Shown here one piece after another: positions 8,355 through 17,094 of a DNA stretch of 64,000 bases. A model generated the notes under the pieces. The model was not told where the DNA came from. It saw only the letters and a list, made by a program, of their open reading frames with translations, and made no database searches. The stretch spans positions 2,480,001 through 2,544,000 of the forward strand of contig NZ_CP134399.1 of assembly GCF_002968295.1 (NCBI RefSeq). Reading direction: 5' to 3'. The stretch comes from Mycobacterium sp. ITM-2016-00317. Its GTDB lineage: Bacteria; Actinomycetota; Actinomycetes; Mycobacteriales; Mycobacteriaceae. Within the stretch, counting starts at the first letter, position 1. Each line of letters starts with the position of its first letter. The position numbers and the translations under genes are program-made.

Positions 8355-8741
8355 ATGGTGACTGCCGGGTTGATCGTGGCGGTGCTGGCCGCTCTGTTGC
8401 ACGCGTACATCTTTGTGATGGAAGCGCTGACCTGGACCTCGCCGCGTACCCGCGCGGTGTTCGGCAACACCGAGGAGCAGGCGCAGGCCACCAAGCTGAT
8501 GGCCCTCAACCAGGGCTTCTACAACCTGTTCCTGGCGATCGTGACCGTGATCGGGGTGATCGCGGCGTTCAGCGGCGCCACCGGGGTCGGCCTGGCGTTG
8601 GTGTTCGCCGGGGTCGGGTCGATGGCCGCCGCCGCGGTGGTGTTGCTGGTCTCGGCGCCCGACAAGTCGCGGGCGGCGGTCACGCAGGGCGCGCTGCCCG
8701 TCGCGGCCATCGCGCTGCTGCTCCTGGGCATCCTGCTGTGA
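8355..8741 (+). CDS. DUF1304 family membrane protein
   Basis: This 128-residue integral membrane protein has four predicted hydrophobic segments and the family signature at the loop after the first helix (HAYIFVMEALTW...FG, then NQGFYNLFLA). It belongs to DUF1304, whose function is not known. AGGAGG at 8341-8346 is eight bases from ATG 8355, which makes this start better than GTG 8346 inside the Shine-Dalgarno. It is 15 bases from ruvB and may be read through from that operon, but nothing links it to recombination. Confidence 0.8.
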   Translation: MVTAGLIVAVLAALLHAYIFVMEALTWTSPRTRAVFGNTEEQAQATKLMALNQGFYNLFLAIVTVIGVIAAFSGATGVGLALVFAGVGSMAAAAVVLLVSAPDKSRAAVTQGALPVAAIALLLLGILL

Positions 8742-8751
8742 CGTCTGCGGT

Positions 8752-9672
8752 ATGAGGAGGCGTGCGGCCGGCGCGGTCGCGGCGGCGCTCGTCGCGCTGG
8801 CCCCGGGTGCGAGCAGTACGGCCCAACCGCCGCCTGCGGTCGCGGGCCCGGTGGACCTCGGCGACGGTCGCACGCTGTACCTCGACTGCCAGGGCTCCGG
8901 TGCGCCAACGGTTTTCGTGATCCCCGGGCTCGGCAGCTACGGCCAGGTGTGGAACCACCTGATCCCGGCCGGGGACCGGGTCTGGTCGAGCCCGTACGAC
9001 GACATCGAGATCGCCGATCCGGTGCCCGGGGCCGACGCGGCACAGCCGGCCATCGCGAGGACGACGCGCGTGTGCGTCTACGACCGCCCCGACACCCGCC
9101 CCGACGGTGACCACCGATCGACGCCGGCGGCTCAGCCGCACGGCATCGTGCGCGACGTCGACGACGTGGTGGCGCTGATCGCCGCCGCGCGGCTGCCCAC
9201 GCCGCTGGTCTTCGTGGCCCATTCCTACGGCGGGCTGGTGCTGGACCTGCTGGCCCGCACGCACCCCGATCTGGTGGCGGGTCTGGTGTTCGTCGAGCCG
9301 ACCTCGGAGTTCCTGCCCGGTCTCGGAAGTCCGGCCCAGAACGCGGCGTTCTACGCCGCGGGCAGCCAGGGGCGGGCGCCGGGGGAGAGCGTGTGGTTCG
9401 AGGAGGCCTTCGCCGAGGTGGCCGCCGCGCCGCCGCTGCCGCGCGTCCCGGCCGCGGTCCTCAGCGGGGACCGGTTCCCGCCGCCGGCGCAGCTCACCCC
9501 GGACACCTACACGCAGGCGCAGATCCACCGCGCCAACGACCTGCTCGCCAAGGCGCTGGGCACCACCAACGTGGTGGTGCCGGAGGCAGGCCACAACATG
9601 ATGCTCTACCAGCCCCGCGCCGTCGCCGACGCGGTCGTCGGGGTCGTGCAGCAGGTGCGCTCAGGCCGCTGA
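8752..9672 (+). CDS. Exported alpha/beta hydrolase
   Basis: This 306-residue protein starts with a Sec-type signal peptide (MRRRAAGAVAAALVALAPGA, likely cut near residue 24). It then has an alpha/beta hydrolase fold with FVIPGLGSYG (oxyanion region), the nucleophile elbow VAHSYGG with Ser158, and a C-terminal EAGHNMM His. The catalytic set therefore looks intact, unlike the hydrolase at 4493-5338. It is expected to work in the cell wall or outside the cell; the substrate is unknown. The gene starts ten bases after the DUF1304 gene and converges on the GGDEF gene. Confidence 0.78.
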   Translation: MRRRAAGAVAAALVALAPGASSTAQPPPAVAGPVDLGDGRTLYLDCQGSGAPTVFVIPGLGSYGQVWNHLIPAGDRVWSSPYDDIEIADPVPGADAAQPAIARTTRVCVYDRPDTRPDGDHRSTPAAQPHGIVRDVDDVVALIAAARLPTPLVFVAHSYGGLVLDLLARTHPDLVAGLVFVEPTSEFLPGLGSPAQNAAFYAAGSQGRAPGESVWFEEAFAEVAAAPPLPRVPAAVLSGDRFPPPAQLTPDTYTQAQIHRANDLLAKALGTTNVVVPEAGHNMMLYQPRAVADAVVGVVQQVRSGR

Positions 9673-10738
9673 CCGGCCAGGCCCGGCGGTACTGGTTGCC
9701 GCCGGAGCGCTTGGCCTCGTACATCGCCGCGTCCGCGGCTTCGACGAGCTCGCCCAGGATCTCCCGGGTGTCGGCGTCGCGGTTGAGCCGGGCGCACACC
9801 ACACCGACGCTCGCCGTGACCCCCCAGGAACTCGTCGCGATCGTGGCGCGCAGCCGCTCGGCCAGCGCGTCGGCGTCGTCCTCGCGGGTCGCCTCGGCGA
9901 TCAGGAACTCCTCGCCCCCGACCCGCCCCACGATCGCCTGCCCGCGGGTGGCCTGGCGCAGGCTCGCCGCGACCGACACCAGCAGCCGGTCCCCGGTGGC
10001 GTGCCCGCGGGTGTCGTTGACCCGCTTGAAGTGGTCGAGATCGATCATCGCCACGGTCAGGTGCGGCAGCCCGCGGGCCGGCGCCGTGCTGACCAGGTAC
10101 CGGACCGCCCGGTAGAAGCCGCGCCGGTTGCGCAGCCCGGTCAGCGCGTCGGTGTGCGACTGCAGCGCGTCACCGCCGAGGAGGTGTACCAGCACCTGCG
10201 CCGAGAACGGCACGGCCAGCACCCCGACCGCGATCATCAGGAACGCGACGGTGGCCAGGTAGCCGTCGCCGGCGGCGGTGATCTCGGCTGCGCAGCGCAA
10301 CGCCACCGCGGTCGCGGTGGCCAGCACCATCACCAGGTGAGGGGTGGAGTGGAAGAACGCCACATAACCCGCCAGCGCAGCGAACGTGATACATGCCAGC
10401 AGCCCGGTCAGCGGGTCCGGCCAGACCAGCGCGAGCGCGGCGATGCAGACGTTCGACACCACCGCGAACGCCAGCGATTCCCGCCGGGTGGGCCAGTGCG
10501 AGAACCAGACGACGGCCATCACCACGCATATCGCCACCACCGCCACACTGACCGCGCGACCGAGGTTCGTGTCGGGACCCGACGGACTGAGCAACATCAG
10601 ACCCGGCACGGTTCCGAGCACCATGACGATGCCGCCCATCATGTTGCGGGTGAAGCCGCGGAGATAGCGTGAGCCGAGGTAGCCCGACAACCAGTGGTAA
10701 TGGTCGGGCTGGCCCCACCACTGGCGTATGCGTCTCAC
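9494..10738 (-). CDS. Membrane-bound GGDEF diguanylate cyclase, possibly 3'-frameshifted
   Basis: The N-terminal 180 residues hold about six hydrophobic helices forming a membrane sensor. A GGDEF domain follows from DALTGLRNRRGF (about residue 197) with the active-site motif GGEEF at 274-278, so c-di-GMP synthesis from GTP is possible. No RxxD inhibitory site is seen at the usual place before the motif (the residues are RGQA). The domain ends normally around EAKRSGGNQYRRAW, but the frame then runs on for about 60 Arg/Pro-rich residues antisense to the hydrolase gene, a 179-base overlap. A one-base loss near 9670-9680 would bring in a stop at 9661-9663, so the tail is probably not native. Confidence 0.8.
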   Translation of the reverse strand: MRRIRQWWGQPDHYHWLSGYLGSRYLRGFTRNMMGGIVMVLGTVPGLMLLSPSGPDTNLGRAVSVAVVAICVVMAVVWFSHWPTRRESLAFAVVSNVCIAALALVWPDPLTGLLACITFAALAGYVAFFHSTPHLVMVLATATAVALRCAAEITAAGDGYLATVAFLMIAVGVLAVPFSAQVLVHLLGGDALQSHTDALTGLRNRRGFYRAVRYLVSTAPARGLPHLTVAMIDLDHFKRVNDTRGHATGDRLLVSVAASLRQATRGQAIVGRVGGEEFLIAEATREDDADALAERLRATIATSSWGVTASVGVVCARLNRDADTREILGELVEAADAAMYEAKRSGGNQYRRAWPVSGLSAPAARPRRPRRRRRGAGRASCCGLPPAPPRWWCPAPWRAGRWRGGSAPACRCPG

Positions 10739-10875
10739 GCGACCGATGGTAGTGACTGCACCGGGTCATGCGGGAGGGTGCATTTGTGGCAACGTTTGAT
10801 GTCAGTCGGCGCGCAAACCCCCGGGTTATTGCCGAGCGGGCGTGGGTACCCGCTGGCATCACCCGAGGAGGAATC

Positions 10876-11528
10876 ATGGTCGACACAACCCACCGGGGGC
10901 GCAAGGGCGCGATGCAGATCCCGAGGAGCCGCGGTGCGGTGAGCGGCCTGCTGATAGTGGCGCTGGGCGTTTGGGGCGCGCTGGCGCCTTTCATCGGCCC
11001 GCTGTTCGACTTCGCGTTCACCCCGGACCGCCCGTGGGCGTGGACCGCGGGCCGGGGCTGGCTGGAGGTGTTGCCGGGCCTGGTCGCCGTGGTCGGCGGT
11101 TTGCTGCTGTTCGTGTCCCGCAACCGTGCCACCGCGATGCTCGGTGGTTGGCTGGCGGTGGCCGCAGGCGCCTGGTTCGTGGTCGGGCGTGCGGTGGCCG
11201 GTCCGCTCGGCCTGGGCAGCGCCGGCCGGTGGCGGAGAACGAGACCAAGCAGGTCTGGCTCGAGGTCACTTACTTCTCCGGGCTGGGCGCGCTGATCGTG
11301 TTCCTGGCAGCGCTGGCCGTCGGCCGGTTGTCGGTCCGCACGGCGCGCGACGTCGCCTACCGCGAGGCCCGCCTGCACGCCGCCGAGACGCCTCCGGTGA
11401 CCGAGGGCGCCCCGGCAGGCACGGCGGGCTGGGGGCCCGATGACGCGGTGACCCAGCCCGTGGGACGCAAGCGGCGCGGCCTGTTCGGCCGCCGGCGCAA
11501 CAAGGATCGCGACACGATGGCCGTCTGA
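10876..11528 (+). pseudogene. Membrane protein gene disrupted by a one-base frameshift
   Basis: GAGGAGGA at 10865-10872 precedes ATG 10876. The first frame encodes a basic N-terminus and three hydrophobic helices (about 115 residues: SGLLIVALGVWGALAPFIG, LPGLVAVVGGLLLFVS, LGGWLAVAAGAWFVVG). Near 11226 this frame becomes nonsense, while the next frame continues with TKQVWLEVTYFSGLGALIVF, a fourth helix, and a basic cytoplasmic tail ending at 11528. Restoring one C in a short C run at about 11224-11228 joins the two halves into a roughly 217-residue four-helix protein. I do not recognise a family function. It is either a recent pseudogene or a base-calling error. Confidence 0.7.
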
Positions 11529-11535
11529 CGACGGT

Positions 11536-14500
11536 CTAGAGCAGCCCGAGCAACTGCAGATCGGTGACGTACTTGACGATCACCTGCGGCGTCACCTGCG
11601 GGATGTCCTTGTCCGGGCCGATTTTCGCGTCCTGCACCGCCTCGCGGAACCGCTCTGTCGGTGCGATCGCGCCGCGCACCGGGATCCCGGGCTGCTGGTA
11701 GTTGTGCAGCAGAGGCAGCAGGGAGACCTGGCGCTGCCGGTCGGGCAATGCGTTGACCGCCACCGTGAACCGCTGCAGCCACGTCGCGTAGTCGCCGACG
11801 CGTCGCACCGGGAAGCCGGCGTCGATGAGCCAGTCGACGTACTCGTCGAGACCGATCCCGTCGTCGTGGGGATTCATCACGTGGTAGGTCTCGAACCCGG
11901 ACACCACCTGCGCGCCGAGTGTCGAGATCGCCTCCGCGATGAACTCCACCGGCAGCCCGTCATAGTGCGCGCGGGGGCGGCGGCCGTCGGCCTCGAGCCG
12001 GTAGAACGACTCCGGGGCGACGCCGGTGGCGACGAGGCTGAAGATCAGCCGGGTGAACATGTCCGGCAGATTCAGCTGCCCGGCATAGGTGGTGTCGGCC
12101 AGGATCATGTCGCAACGGAACACCGACACCGGTAGCCCGCACAGGTCGTGGGCTTCGCGCAGCAGCACCTCGCCCGCCCACTTGCTGGTGCCGTAGCCGT
12201 TGGCGTAGCTGTCGTCGACAGTGCGGGTGGCGCTCATCTGCCTGACGTCGGCGTCTTCGGTGAACCGGCCCGGTTCCACGCCTGCGCCGACGGCGATCGT
12301 CGACACGTAGACGAACGGCTTCAGCCTGGTGGTCAGCGCGAGGCGGATCAGTTCGGCGGTGCCGACCACGTTCGGCCCGAACAGCTGGCTGTACGGCAGG
12401 ACGTGGTTGACCAGCGCGGCCGGGTCGACGATCAGGTCGACGGTGTCGGCGAGGCGCTGCCACGTCTGCTTGTCGAGTCCCAGGTCGGCGTCGCCCTTGT
12501 CCCCGGCGACGACCTCCAGGTGGTCGGCGGCCAGCCGCCGGTAGTGCTCGAGCAGCTTCGGGTCCCCGCTGTCGAAGGTTCGATCCAGCCGATCGCGGGC
12601 TGACGCATCGTCTTTCGCGCGGACCAGGCAGATCAGCGTGCCGCCGACCAGCGACAGCCTCTCCAGCCATTCCAGTGCCAGGTACCGGCCGAGGAAGCCG
12701 GTGGCCCCGGTCAACAGCACGGTCCGGATCTCCGAGGCGGGTCCGGGCAGCGCGGGAGCCGCGTCCAGGGTGGCCGCGTCGACGAACTTGTCCAGCGTCA
12801 GGTCGCGGGCATGCACCTCGGTCACCGGTTGGTCCGAATGCCCGTGCACCGACGTGAAAGTCGGCCGCACCGAGCCGGTGCTGCGCGCGGTCTCGATGTG
12901 GCCGGCCAGCGCCTGGAGATCGGTGGCCGGGCTGACGATCACTCCGACGGGAATCTCGACGTCGAAGATGTCGTGGAGCAGATTCGCGAAGGTCAACGCC
13001 GACAACGAGTCTCCGCCCAGGTCGGTGAAGTGGGCATCCGGGCGCAGGTCGGCGGCGGCGGTGCCCAGCATCGCCCCGGCAGCGCGCAGCACGGTTTCCT
13101 GCACCGGGCGTTCGGCGCCGGACCGGCGCAGCTCGCGCAGCTCGTCGGTCTGGCTCTCGGCGAGTTCGGTGTAGAGGGCTTCCAGCCGGTCGCCGTAGCG
13201 CTCTTTGAGTTTGGGCCGGGCCAGCTTACGGATCCCGGTCAGCAGGCCGTTCTCCAGCGTGAACGGCGTGGTCTCGATCAGGAAATCGCGGGGGATCTCG
13301 TAGGACTGCAGGTCGGCGGCCTTTGCCACATCCTGAAGTGACTCGGCGACAGCAGCTTTCACGTCCTCGCGGGCCAGCGCCGCGTCGGTGGGCACCACCA
13401 CGGCGAGCAGGTAGGGGCGCGCGCTGTTGCCGTAGACGTAGATCTGGCGGATCAGCGGACTGTCGGCGAACACCGCTTCCAGCTTGGAGACGGCGACGAA
13501 CTCGCCCTGCGAGAGCTTGAGCACGTTGTTGCGGCGGTCCAGATAGGTCAGTCGATCCGGTGCGGTTTCGGCGACGATGTCCCCGGTGCGGTAGAAGCCG
13601 TCCTCGTCGAACATCTCGGCGGTGATGTCGGGGCGCTTGTAGTACCCGGGGAACAGGCTCTCGGATTTGACCAGGAGCTCACCACGCGGGTGGGGGCGGT
13701 CGGTGGAGAAGTAGCCGAGGTCGGGGACGTCGGCGAGTTTGTAGTCGATGACCGGTGGGCGCTGGATCTGCCCGTCCACGAACACCGCACCGGCTTCGGT
13801 GGAGCCGTAGCCGTCGGTCAGGTGCATGTCGAGCAGTTGCTCGACGAAGCTTTCCATCTCGGCCGACAGCGGCGCGGACCCTGTCATCGCGGTCACGTAG
13901 CGGCCCCCGAGCAGGCTCTGGCGGAGGTCGGCGAGCACCTCGGCCTCGTCGGCCGTGCGGCGCTCCAGCTCCTTGGACACTTCGGCGAAGATGGTGTCCC
14001 AGATCCGCGGCACGAAGCTCAGCTGCGTCGGGCGGACCAGGGCGAGGTCCTCCAGGAACGTCGACAGGTCGCTCTTGGCCGCGAAGTACGCGGTGCCGCC
14101 GGCGCCCAGCGTCGCGTACAGCAGCCCGCGGCCCATCACGTGACTCATCGGCAGGAAGTTCAGCGTGATCGACGGGATGGGGCCGTGGTCACCCCAGAAC
14201 GACCGGCTCGATCGTCGCCACGTGGTGGCCACCAGGTGCTCGGGGTGCATCGCGCCCTTGGGGGCGCCGGTGCTGCCGGAGGTGTAGATCAGCAGCATCA
14301 GGGTGTCGTCGTCGGGTGAGAACTGTTCCCGCGCAGGCATTGTCGAGCCGCGGGCGATGACGTCGGCGAGTGTTTCGACCTCCAGACGCGAACCGGCGGC
14401 GCGCAGCCGGTCCGTCGCGGAGGTGAGCGCGTCGCGGTGGTCGTCGATCTCGGGGTGGTGGTCGAACACCACCAGGCGCGCCGCGTGGGGTGCCTCCAGG

Positions 14501-15024
14501 GCCAGCGTGACGGCGTCGTCGAGGGTGTCCACCGACGAGGCGATGAGGACCGGCTCGGTCTCGGCGATGATCGGGCGCAGGGTGCTGACCGGCGCACTGG
14601 TCTGCAGCGGGACCAGGACCGCGCCGAGCATCGACAGGGCCATGTCGACGGTCGTGTAGTCGACGCTGGTGAAGCCGAGCAGGGCGACCCGGTCACCGGG
14701 CTGCACCTCGGTGAGCGCGGCGGTGACGCCGCGGATCCGCTGAGCCAGCTCGCCGTAGGTGATGGTCTCGAAGTGGGGGAGGAGCTCGGCGACGGTTCGG
14801 CCGGTGGCGCCGTCTTCGACGAAGCGCACCGCGCGCCGGCCGAGCGCGGGCCGGTCGGCGTATCCGTCCAGCACCGTCCGCATGACGTCGGGCAGGTGTG
14901 CCGCGTTCTGCTCGACGGCCGTGGCGACGGTTTCGTCGGGTACGGCGGCGGCGAACTGGGGGTCCGTGGCGAAGAGGTCGGCGATGCGACGGGCAAGGCG
15001 GCCTTCGCGGGTATCGGTAGACAT
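11536..15024 (-). CDS. car: Carboxylic acid reductase (adenylation-PCP-reductase)
   Basis: This 1162-residue protein is a full-length CAR. It has an AMP-forming adenylation domain (core [16 protein letters not shown], then [11 protein letters not shown] and YRTGDI), a peptidyl-carrier domain ([13 protein letters not shown], with the phosphopantetheinylated Ser) and a C-terminal thioester reductase with [19 protein letters not shown] for NADPH binding and the YGTSKWAGE Tyr/Lys pair. It reduces fatty or aromatic acids to aldehydes at the expense of ATP and NADPH after activation by a phosphopantetheinyl transferase. Its position beside gabT matches fadD9 of M. tuberculosis. Transcription starts into the 271-base gap 15025-15295, which it shares divergently with the P450 remnant. 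Confidence 0.95.
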   Translation of the reverse strand: MSTDTREGRLARRIADLFATDPQFAAAVPDETVATAVEQNAAHLPDVMRTVLDGYADRPALGRRAVRFVEDGATGRTVAELLPHFETITYGELAQRIRGVTAALTEVQPGDRVALLGFTSVDYTTVDMALSMLGAVLVPLQTSAPVSTLRPIIAETEPVLIASSVDTLDDAVTLALEAPHAARLVVFDHHPEIDDHRDALTSATDRLRAAGSRLEVETLADVIARGSTMPAREQFSPDDDTLMLLIYTSGSTGAPKGAMHPEHLVATTWRRSSRSFWGDHGPIPSITLNFLPMSHVMGRGLLYATLGAGGTAYFAAKSDLSTFLEDLALVRPTQLSFVPRIWDTIFAEVSKELERRTADEAEVLADLRQSLLGGRYVTAMTGSAPLSAEMESFVEQLLDMHLTDGYGSTEAGAVFVDGQIQRPPVIDYKLADVPDLGYFSTDRPHPRGELLVKSESLFPGYYKRPDITAEMFDEDGFYRTGDIVAETAPDRLTYLDRRNNVLKLSQGEFVAVSKLEAVFADSPLIRQIYVYGNSARPYLLAVVVPTDAALAREDVKAAVAESLQDVAKAADLQSYEIPRDFLIETTPFTLENGLLTGIRKLARPKLKERYGDRLEALYTELAESQTDELRELRRSGAERPVQETVLRAAGAMLGTAAADLRPDAHFTDLGGDSLSALTFANLLHDIFDVEIPVGVIVSPATDLQALAGHIETARSTGSVRPTFTSVHGHSDQPVTEVHARDLTLDKFVDAATLDAAPALPGPASEIRTVLLTGATGFLGRYLALEWLERLSLVGGTLICLVRAKDDASARDRLDRTFDSGDPKLLEHYRRLAADHLEVVAGDKGDADLGLDKQTWQRLADTVDLIVDPAALVNHVLPYSQLFGPNVVGTAELIRLALTTRLKPFVYVSTIAVGAGVEPGRFTEDADVRQMSATRTVDDSYANGYGTSKWAGEVLLREAHDLCGLPVSVFRCDMILADTTYAGQLNLPDMFTRLIFSLVATGVAPESFYRLEADGRRPRAHYDGLPVEFIAEAISTLGAQVVSGFETYHVMNPHDDGIGLDEYVDWLIDAGFPVRRVGDYATWLQRFTVAVNALPDRQRQVSLLPLLHNYQQPGIPVRGAIAPTERFREAVQDAKIGPDKDIPQVTPQVIVKYVTDLQLLGLL

Positions 15025-15233
15025 GGTCTGTCCTCAGATGGATCGCGGGCGGCGGGGGGCGCGACGATGCGCCACCAGAAACTACGTTAGTAAAGCTAAG
15101 TGTATTCCGGCCACGGTAGGCGGTGCCGCTGATAATCAGCTGTGAATCCTTGCGGCGCTGGCGATCTCGCGTACCCGGTGAGTGGTTCGTCACAGTGCGG
15201 TCGCATGGTTAACCGCGCCACATCACGGTCGGT

Positions 15234-15249
15234 TGCGCCCTCGGGCGCA
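15234..15249. repeat. Short perfect inverted repeat upstream of the P450 remnant
   Basis: TGCGCCC and GGGCGCA form perfect 7-bp arms separated by TC. This lies in the gap between the divergent car gene and the P450 remnant, about 47 bases before the GTG at 15296. It could be an operator or a small hairpin; its role is unknown. Confidence 0.4.
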
Positions 15250-15295
15250 GTTACCGTTGGTCATCGGTCGGACGATCGTCGGAGGAGGTCAGAGG

Positions 15296-15657
15296 GTGCA
15301 CCCGCAGTCGCAGCGCCTCGCCGAGCTGTTCTCGGCCCGAATCGCGTCCGGTGTCCCCGACGACCTCGCCGCCATCGTCCTTGGCCCGCGCCTGCGCGGG
15401 CTCTGCGACGCGTTGGGTGCGCCGGAACGGGACTGGTGGCAGGTTGCCCGGTGGGCCAGGCCGACTGGACGACGCCGGGCAGCGGGACGCGTTCGGCGCC
15501 TACCTCGACGTGCTGGTCGCCCACCGGTGCGGCCACCCCGGCGAGGATGTGGTCTCCGACCTCATCGCCCACGAGGTCGACGGCGACGGTCTCACCGCAG
15601 ACGAGATCCGGGACATCCTCGTCGATTTCGTCCGCGCAGGCGCTCAGCCGGTGTAGG
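15296..15657 (+). pseudogene. Cytochrome P450 remnant, frameshifted and truncated
   Basis: GGAGGAGG at 15281-15288 precedes GTG 15296. The first frame reads like the D-E helix region of a bacterial P450 (VPDDLAAIVLGPRLRGLC, then DALGAPERDWWQVARWA). From about 15465 the sense continues in another frame with YLDVLVAHRCGHPGEDVVSD and GDGLTADEIRDILVDFV, the stretch leading into the P450 I helix, and ends at RAGAQPV where the oxygen-binding AGxxTT motif would follow. Heme-ligand and N-terminal parts are missing. A one-base insertion between about 15450 and 15475 separates the halves. The 3' end overlaps the dehydrogenase gene by 14 bases. The P450 assignment rests on pattern recall and needs a profile search. 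Confidence 0.58.
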
Positions 15658-17077
15658 CCATCACGTGCTTGATGCGCGTGTAGTCCTCCAGGCCGTACAT
15701 CGACAGGTCCTTGCCGTGGCCTGACGCCTTGAACCCGCCGTGGGGCATCTCGGCGACCAGCGGGATGTGCGTGTTGATCCAGACGCAACCGAAATCGAGT
15801 GCGTTGGACACCCGCAGCGCCCGGGACACGTCCTTGGTCCACACCGACGACGCCAGCCCGTACTCGACGCCGTTGGCCAGCGCGATCGCCTCGTCCTCGC
15901 CGGTGAACGACTGCACCGTGATGACCGGGCCGAAGATCTCCTGCTGGATCAGCCGGTCGTCCTGACGCAGTCCGCCGATCACCGTCGGCTCGATGTAGAA
16001 ACCCTTGTCGCCCTGTCGGTTTGCGCCGACCGCCACGGTGGCGTGCGACGGGATGTCCTCGAAGAAGGACAGCACCCGTTGCATCTGGTTGACGTTGTTG
16101 ACCGGCGGGACCCACGCGTCCTCGTCGTCGGCGGGCCGGCCGAACGTCGTGGTGGCGCCCTTGGCCTGCTCGGCCAGCGCGGCGGTCAGGTCCGCCGCGA
16201 TCGACGCCGACGCCAGCACCCGGGTGGCGGCGGTGCAGTCCTGTCCGGCATTGAAGTACGCCGCGGTGGCGATGCCCTCGGCGGCCGCCGCCAGATCGGC
16301 GTCGTCGAACACCACCACCGGGGCCTTCCCGCCGAGCTCCAGGTGGGTGCGCTTGAGGTTGCCGCCCGCGCTGACCGCGACCGCCTTGCCTGCGGCCACC
16401 GAACCGGTGATGGCCACCATCGCCGGGGTCGGGTGCGCGACCAGGTTCGCGCCCGTCACCCGGTCGCCGGCGATGACGTTGAGCACGCCCGGGGGCAGGT
16501 GCTTGGCGGCCAGCTCCGCCAACATCACCGTCGTCACCGGGGTGGTGTCACTGGGTTTGATGACCACCGTGTTGCCCGCGGCGATGGCCGGGCAGATCTT
16601 CCAGATCGCCATCATCATCGGGTAGTTCCACGGCGCGACCTGACCGATGACGCCGACCGGCTCGCGGCGGATCCACGAGGTGTGGTCGGCCATGTACTCA
16701 CCGGCGGACTTGCCCTCCAGCACCCGCGCCGCGCCGGCGAAGAACCGGATCTGGTCGACCATCGGCGGGATCTCCTCGACCGCGGTGACGTGATTGGGCT
16801 TGCCGGTGTTGCGGCCCTCCGCGGCCACCAGCGCGTCGGCGTTCTTCTCGACCTCGTCGGCGAAGCCCAGCAGTGCCTTCTGGCGCTCCGACGGCGTGGT
16901 CTTGCGCCACCCGGTGAACGCCTTGGCGGCCGCGGCGTAGGCGTTGTCGACGTCCTGCTCGTTGGACACCGGCGCGGTGCCGTACTCCTCGCCGGTACTC
17001 GGATCGACCAGCGGCATGGTGGCGCCGCTGCTGGAGTCGACGAGTTGGCCGTCGATGAAGTTCCGGACGGTGGTCAT
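15644..17077 (-). CDS. Gamma-aminobutyraldehyde dehydrogenase (aldehyde dehydrogenase family)
   Basis: This 477-residue NAD(P)-dependent aldehyde dehydrogenase has the PWNYPMMMAIWKICPAIAAG and LELGGKAPVVVFDDADL motifs and the catalytic Cys in YFNAGQDCTA. These blocks, and the C-terminal SEMPHGG-like and YGLEDYTRIKHVM segments, resemble E. coli YdcW/PatD (4-aminobutanal dehydrogenase) more than succinate-semialdehyde dehydrogenase. The reaction would be 4-aminobutanal to GABA. The ATG at 17077 follows the gabT stop by 17 bases, so the next enzyme in the pathway is encoded immediately upstream in the same operon. An annotation simply as gabD would misplace it by one step. Preference for betaine aldehyde or related aldehydes cannot be excluded. 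Confidence 0.82.
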   Translation of the reverse strand: MTTVRNFIDGQLVDSSSGATMPLVDPSTGEEYGTAPVSNEQDVDNAYAAAAKAFTGWRKTTPSERQKALLGFADEVEKNADALVAAEGRNTGKPNHVTAVEEIPPMVDQIRFFAGAARVLEGKSAGEYMADHTSWIRREPVGVIGQVAPWNYPMMMAIWKICPAIAAGNTVVIKPSDTTPVTTVMLAELAAKHLPPGVLNVIAGDRVTGANLVAHPTPAMVAITGSVAAGKAVAVSAGGNLKRTHLELGGKAPVVVFDDADLAAAAEGIATAAYFNAGQDCTAATRVLASASIAADLTAALAEQAKGATTTFGRPADDEDAWVPPVNNVNQMQRVLSFFEDIPSHATVAVGANRQGDKGFYIEPTVIGGLRQDDRLIQQEIFGPVITVQSFTGEDEAIALANGVEYGLASSVWTKDVSRALRVSNALDFGCVWINTHIPLVAEMPHGGFKASGHGKDLSMYGLEDYTRIKHVMAYTG

Positions 17078-17094
17078 GTCAGTCAGCTCCTCTG

